Assembly (NCBI GenBank): GCA_021646415.1
Contig: SOEU01000003.1
Span: 1-64,000, forward strand
Direction of reading: 5' to 3'
From: Candidatus Brocadia sp.
GTDB lineage: Bacteria; Planctomycetota; Brocadiia; Brocadiales; Brocadiaceae
DNA: 64,000 nt
Shown here: piece after piece, positions 61,654 to 64,000 of the stretch
Numbering within the stretch: the first letter of the stretch is position 1
Layout: each line of letters begins with the position of its first letter
Program-made: the position numbers and the translations under genes
The notes under the pieces: generated by a model
Seen by the model: the letters and a program-made list of their open reading frames with translations, nothing else
Told to the model about the DNA's origin: nothing
Database searches by the model: none

Positions 61654-62317
61654 TTCTGTTGAGTTACCCGGGAAAAATATTCGTCCACTGTGTGGAAAGC
61701 CACTCATTGCATATACGATAGAAGCAGCCCTGCAGAGTAAAATATTTCATAGGGTAATTGTCAGCACCGATTACAGGAAAATTGCTGACATTTCGGCTTC
61801 TTACGGTGCAGAAGTCCCTTTTATGCGGCCTGAAGAGTTAGCCACCCATGAGGCAAAAAGTATGGATGTAGTAATTCATGCAATCCAGTGGCTGGAGCAA
61901 AACGAAAATTATATTCCTGATATAGTAACGCTTCTCCAGCCGACTTCACCGTTCAGGGATTCACAGACAATTGTTGAAGCTTATGCATTGTTTAAAGAAC
62001 ACAATGCCAGCCGTCTCGTCAGTCTCAAAGAATCGGATGATCATTATTACTGGATGTATTCTCTGTGTGATAGGTATTTGAGGCCTGTTTCAAGTGTGTT
62101 TCATACCGGGCACAGGAGACAGGACTTATCAAATATTTATTCTCTTAACGGGGCGATCTACATGGGGAAAAGGGACATCCTGATGAGAGAAAAAAGCTAC
62201 CTGGGACCTGATACCGTAGGATTTGTAATGTCCCGCCAGAAAAGCATCGATATCAACGATATCCTGGATTTCTCCCTTGCTGAAGTTATTTTAGAAAAGG
62301 GGCTATTACATGTCTAA
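61625..62317 (+). CDS. legF: CMP-nonulosonate cytidylyltransferase
   Basis: The 230-residue protein has IAIIPARGSSVELPGKNIRPLCGKPLIAYTIEAA, VSTDYRKIADISASYGAEVPFMRPEELATHEAKS and LLQPTSPFRDSQTIVEA, and SLNGAIYMGKRD. This is the NeuA/LegF/PseF family, activating the nonulosonic acid as CMP-sugar. GTG start 61625 overlaps the radical SAM gene by 29 bases. Its placement after neuB/neuC fits LegF. Confidence 0.92.
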   Translation: MIAIIPARGSSVELPGKNIRPLCGKPLIAYTIEAALQSKIFHRVIVSTDYRKIADISASYGAEVPFMRPEELATHEAKSMDVVIHAIQWLEQNENYIPDIVTLLQPTSPFRDSQTIVEAYALFKEHNASRLVSLKESDDHYYWMYSLCDRYLRPVSSVFHTGHRRQDLSNIYSLNGAIYMGKRDILMREKSYLGPDTVGFVMSRQKSIDINDILDFSLAEVILEKGLLHV

Positions 62318-63437
62318 TGATGGATATTTAAAAGACTTACTATCACCAGCTGATCAGATTATTGTAGGTGAAAACAGTACTTTTAAAGATGCGATAGCTT
62401 TAATTAACAATACACACAGCGGAATTGCCCTGGTAGTTGATAAGGAGAAAAGACTGGTAGGGATCGTAACGGATGGAGATATCAGACGGGCCATTCTGAA
62501 CGGGATCATGTTGGAAGAACCCGTTAGAAAGATAATGGTCAGAAAACCGGTCACCGTTTCAATGGATTGTACAAAGGGCGAAATAAGCAGGAGTTTTGCA
62601 GATAAAAAGATTAGTCATTTACCAGTTGTGGATAAAGAAAACCGTATTTTAGGTATTTTCTATGAAACAAGTTTCAGAAAAGAAGGATTATTAAATATAC
62701 CTGTTGTTATCATGGCAGGAGGCTTTGGCAAAAGATTGAGGCCTCTTACGGATAAAATTCCGAAACCCATGTTAAAAATCGGCGAGAAACCAATCCTTCA
62801 AATACTAATCGAAAAATTCAGGGATATTGGCGTAAACAATTTTTTTATAACGGTAAATTACCTTGCTGACATTATTGAGAATTACTTTGCTGATGGCAGG
62901 GCACTGAAGGTAAATATTACTTGCATCAGAGAAGATAAACCATTAGGAACGGCTGGATCACTCCGATTATTGCCACGGGATATTAACTCGGAATTTTTTC
63001 TTACAAACGCAGATATTGTGACAAATTTAGATTTTAAGGACATGCATAATTTCCACATAAAAAGAAAAGCAGACATCACCGTGTCGGTTAAGCGGCACGA
63101 TCTCCAGGTACCTTATGGTGCAGTAACGATTGCAAACGAAAGGCTGATAGGTCTATTTGAAAAACCCGTGCTTAACATATATGTCAATGCGGGTATTTAT
63201 ATTTTAAATCCTGAACTTATCGATGCTATTCCCAAAGATACGTATTTTGATATGACAGATTTAATTGAGAAATCACTCAAGACAAAGAAAAAGGTCTTTA
63301 GCTATACAATAGATGGGACATGGGTTGATATTGGCTATCCGCAAGATTACGAACAAGCGATAAAAACGTATGATTATCTTGTTAAAGAGGAACAGAGAGG
63401 TCAATCACTGGCAGGCCATGAAATTGGAATATTCTAA
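62310..63437 (+). CDS. CBS-domain sugar-1-phosphate nucleotidyltransferase (PtmE-like)
   Basis: The 375-residue protein has two N-terminal CBS domains (about 10-120; VDKEKRLVGIVTDGDIRRAI, SHLPVVDKENRILGIFY). The nucleotidyltransferase follows: VVIMAGGFGKRLRPLTDKIPKPMLKIGEKPI, GTAGSLRLLPRD, FFLTNADIVTNLDFKDM and IDGTWVDIGYPQDYEQA. It matches PtmE, GlcN-1-P guanylyltransferase of the legionaminic pathway that makes GDP-GlcN for LegB. CBS domains suggest nucleotide-level regulation. Overlaps legF by 8 bases. Confidence 0.92.
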   Translation: MSNDGYLKDLLSPADQIIVGENSTFKDAIALINNTHSGIALVVDKEKRLVGIVTDGDIRRAILNGIMLEEPVRKIMVRKPVTVSMDCTKGEISRSFADKKISHLPVVDKENRILGIFYETSFRKEGLLNIPVVIMAGGFGKRLRPLTDKIPKPMLKIGEKPILQILIEKFRDIGVNNFFITVNYLADIIENYFADGRALKVNITCIREDKPLGTAGSLRLLPRDINSEFFLTNADIVTNLDFKDMHNFHIKRKADITVSVKRHDLQVPYGAVTIANERLIGLFEKPVLNIYVNAGIYILNPELIDAIPKDTYFDMTDLIEKSLKTKKKVFSYTIDGTWVDIGYPQDYEQAIKTYDYLVKEEQRGQSLAGHEIGIF

Positions 63438-64000
63438 AACAAAAATACTTTTTTACATAGAACCGCGGATAGACTTAGGGAACCCTTATCTGAGAGAATG
63501 GTGGCTGAACCATTTTACCCTGGACATCATCAATACCCTTAAAAAATCTGATAGTGCTGAACGATTTGAATATTGTATAACTATAAATGAACCTTTAGCA
63601 CAAAAATACGGAATAATTGATGATGCAATAATAAAGATACTTCCACAAAAAGAATTGTTTCCTTTATTGATTGGAGATGCTGTTGAATTATCCATAGCGT
63701 GGTATAAGGAGACCTATACCGATGGACAGATGTCATACTACGTAGCTCTCATGAGGAAATATTTTTCCGATTTTGTTCCGGACATAATCATAACCTTTAC
63801 CCCCGCACCATTCCTTAGAAAGGCGTTTCCCGACTCACTAATACTACACCATGAGGTAAGTTTTCTCAGTGAACCACCGTATCCTTGGGTGCCGTACCTC
63901 GACCCCCTGGGAATGTATTTTGGGCATTCATCATTCATGAATAAATTTCGAAATGAAATTAAAGAAATACCATTTACAACAGCACAACTGGATTACCTCA
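63418..64000 (+). CDS. Partial gene of the surface-sugar locus (runs off the window)
   Basis: An open frame starts with ATG 63418, overlapping the previous stop by 20 bases, and stays open to the end (194 codons). KILFYIEPRIDLGNPYLREWWLNHFTLDI at the N-terminus, QMSYYVALMRKYFSDFVPDIIITFTPAPFLRKAFPDSLILHHE (read in parts) look like a GT-B glycosyltransferase or capsule-type transferase. Family not certain; the C-terminal half is missing from the window. Confidence 0.72.
   Translation, partial: MKLEYSKTKILFYIEPRIDLGNPYLREWWLNHFTLDIINTLKKSDSAERFEYCITINEPLAQKYGIIDDAIIKILPQKELFPLLIGDAVELSIAWYKETYTDGQMSYYVALMRKYFSDFVPDIIITFTPAPFLRKAFPDSLILHHEVSFLSEPPYPWVPYLDPLGMYFGHSSFMNKFRNEIKEIPFTTAQLDYL

Overview
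The window is AT-rich bacterial chromosome, about 40 percent G+C by eye. Gene content best fits an anammox-type planctomycete (order Ca. Brocadiales, such as Brocadia, Jettenia or Kuenenia). The supports are a CXXCH-type NrfA with its NrfH partner, a polyferredoxin fused to TPR repeats, small zinc-ribbon proteins, a complete flagellar hook/rod set beside FliW-CsrA, and a very large surface-sugar locus. No hydrazine or nitrite-oxidoreductase gene lies in the window, so the assignment is inference at about 60 percent.

Layout: 1-1,850 holds a headless TPR gene and a toxin-antitoxin patch with a decayed second copy of the antitoxin. 1,948-6,330 holds housekeeping and scattered genes (cobalamin-type radical SAM, glycosyltransferase, purM, DUF309). 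6,330-7,208 is a gene graveyard with remnants of an HD-GYP protein and a response regulator, followed by an intact REC-HDOD regulator. 8,452-10,381 is nrfHA (ammonia-forming nitrite reduction). 10,484-15,404 carries a glycerate kinase, two small zinc-ribbon proteins, tRNA-Pro and a polyferredoxin-TPR protein. One of the zinc-ribbon genes sits behind a sigma70-type promoter, a predicted cyclic-di-GMP riboswitch and an intrinsic terminator. 15,537-22,084 holds tRNA-Glu, pyrDK, ruvC, a radical SAM/SPASM protein, purF and thiE. 22,276-38,574 is the flagellar region: two lipoproteins, fliK, flgD, flgE, flgF, flgG, flgA, flgH, flgI, flgJ, flgN, flgK, flgL, fliW, csrA. A frameshifted 23S-IVS-type four-helix-bundle gene with inverted repeat tracts is inserted between flgF and flgG.

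39,772-64,000 is an almost uninterrupted plus-strand block for unusual surface sugars. Its first half combines a TPP-dependent E1 alpha/beta pair without E2 or E3, a GDP-mannose-dehydratase-like SDR, three further SDRs, a cobalamin radical SAM enzyme, an HddA-like kinase, a DegT-family enzyme with His in place of the PLP lysine (ColD/RfbH type) and an HddC-like nucleotidyltransferase. I read this as a candidate pathway to a GDP-linked deoxy sugar with a TPP-derived carbon branch. The second half is a legionaminic-acid-type nonulosonate pathway (legB, neuB/legI, neuC/legG, legF, ptmE-like) carrying a formyltransferase where an acetyltransferase would be expected, plus a PIG-L deacetylase, methyltransferases, a sulfotransferase and a SPASM radical SAM enzyme. 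Position next to flgKL-fliW-csrA suggests decoration of flagellin or of an S-layer; this is inference.

Intergenic gaps are filled with several unrelated families of short palindromic repeats. One of these has been inserted in frame into a radical SAM coding sequence.
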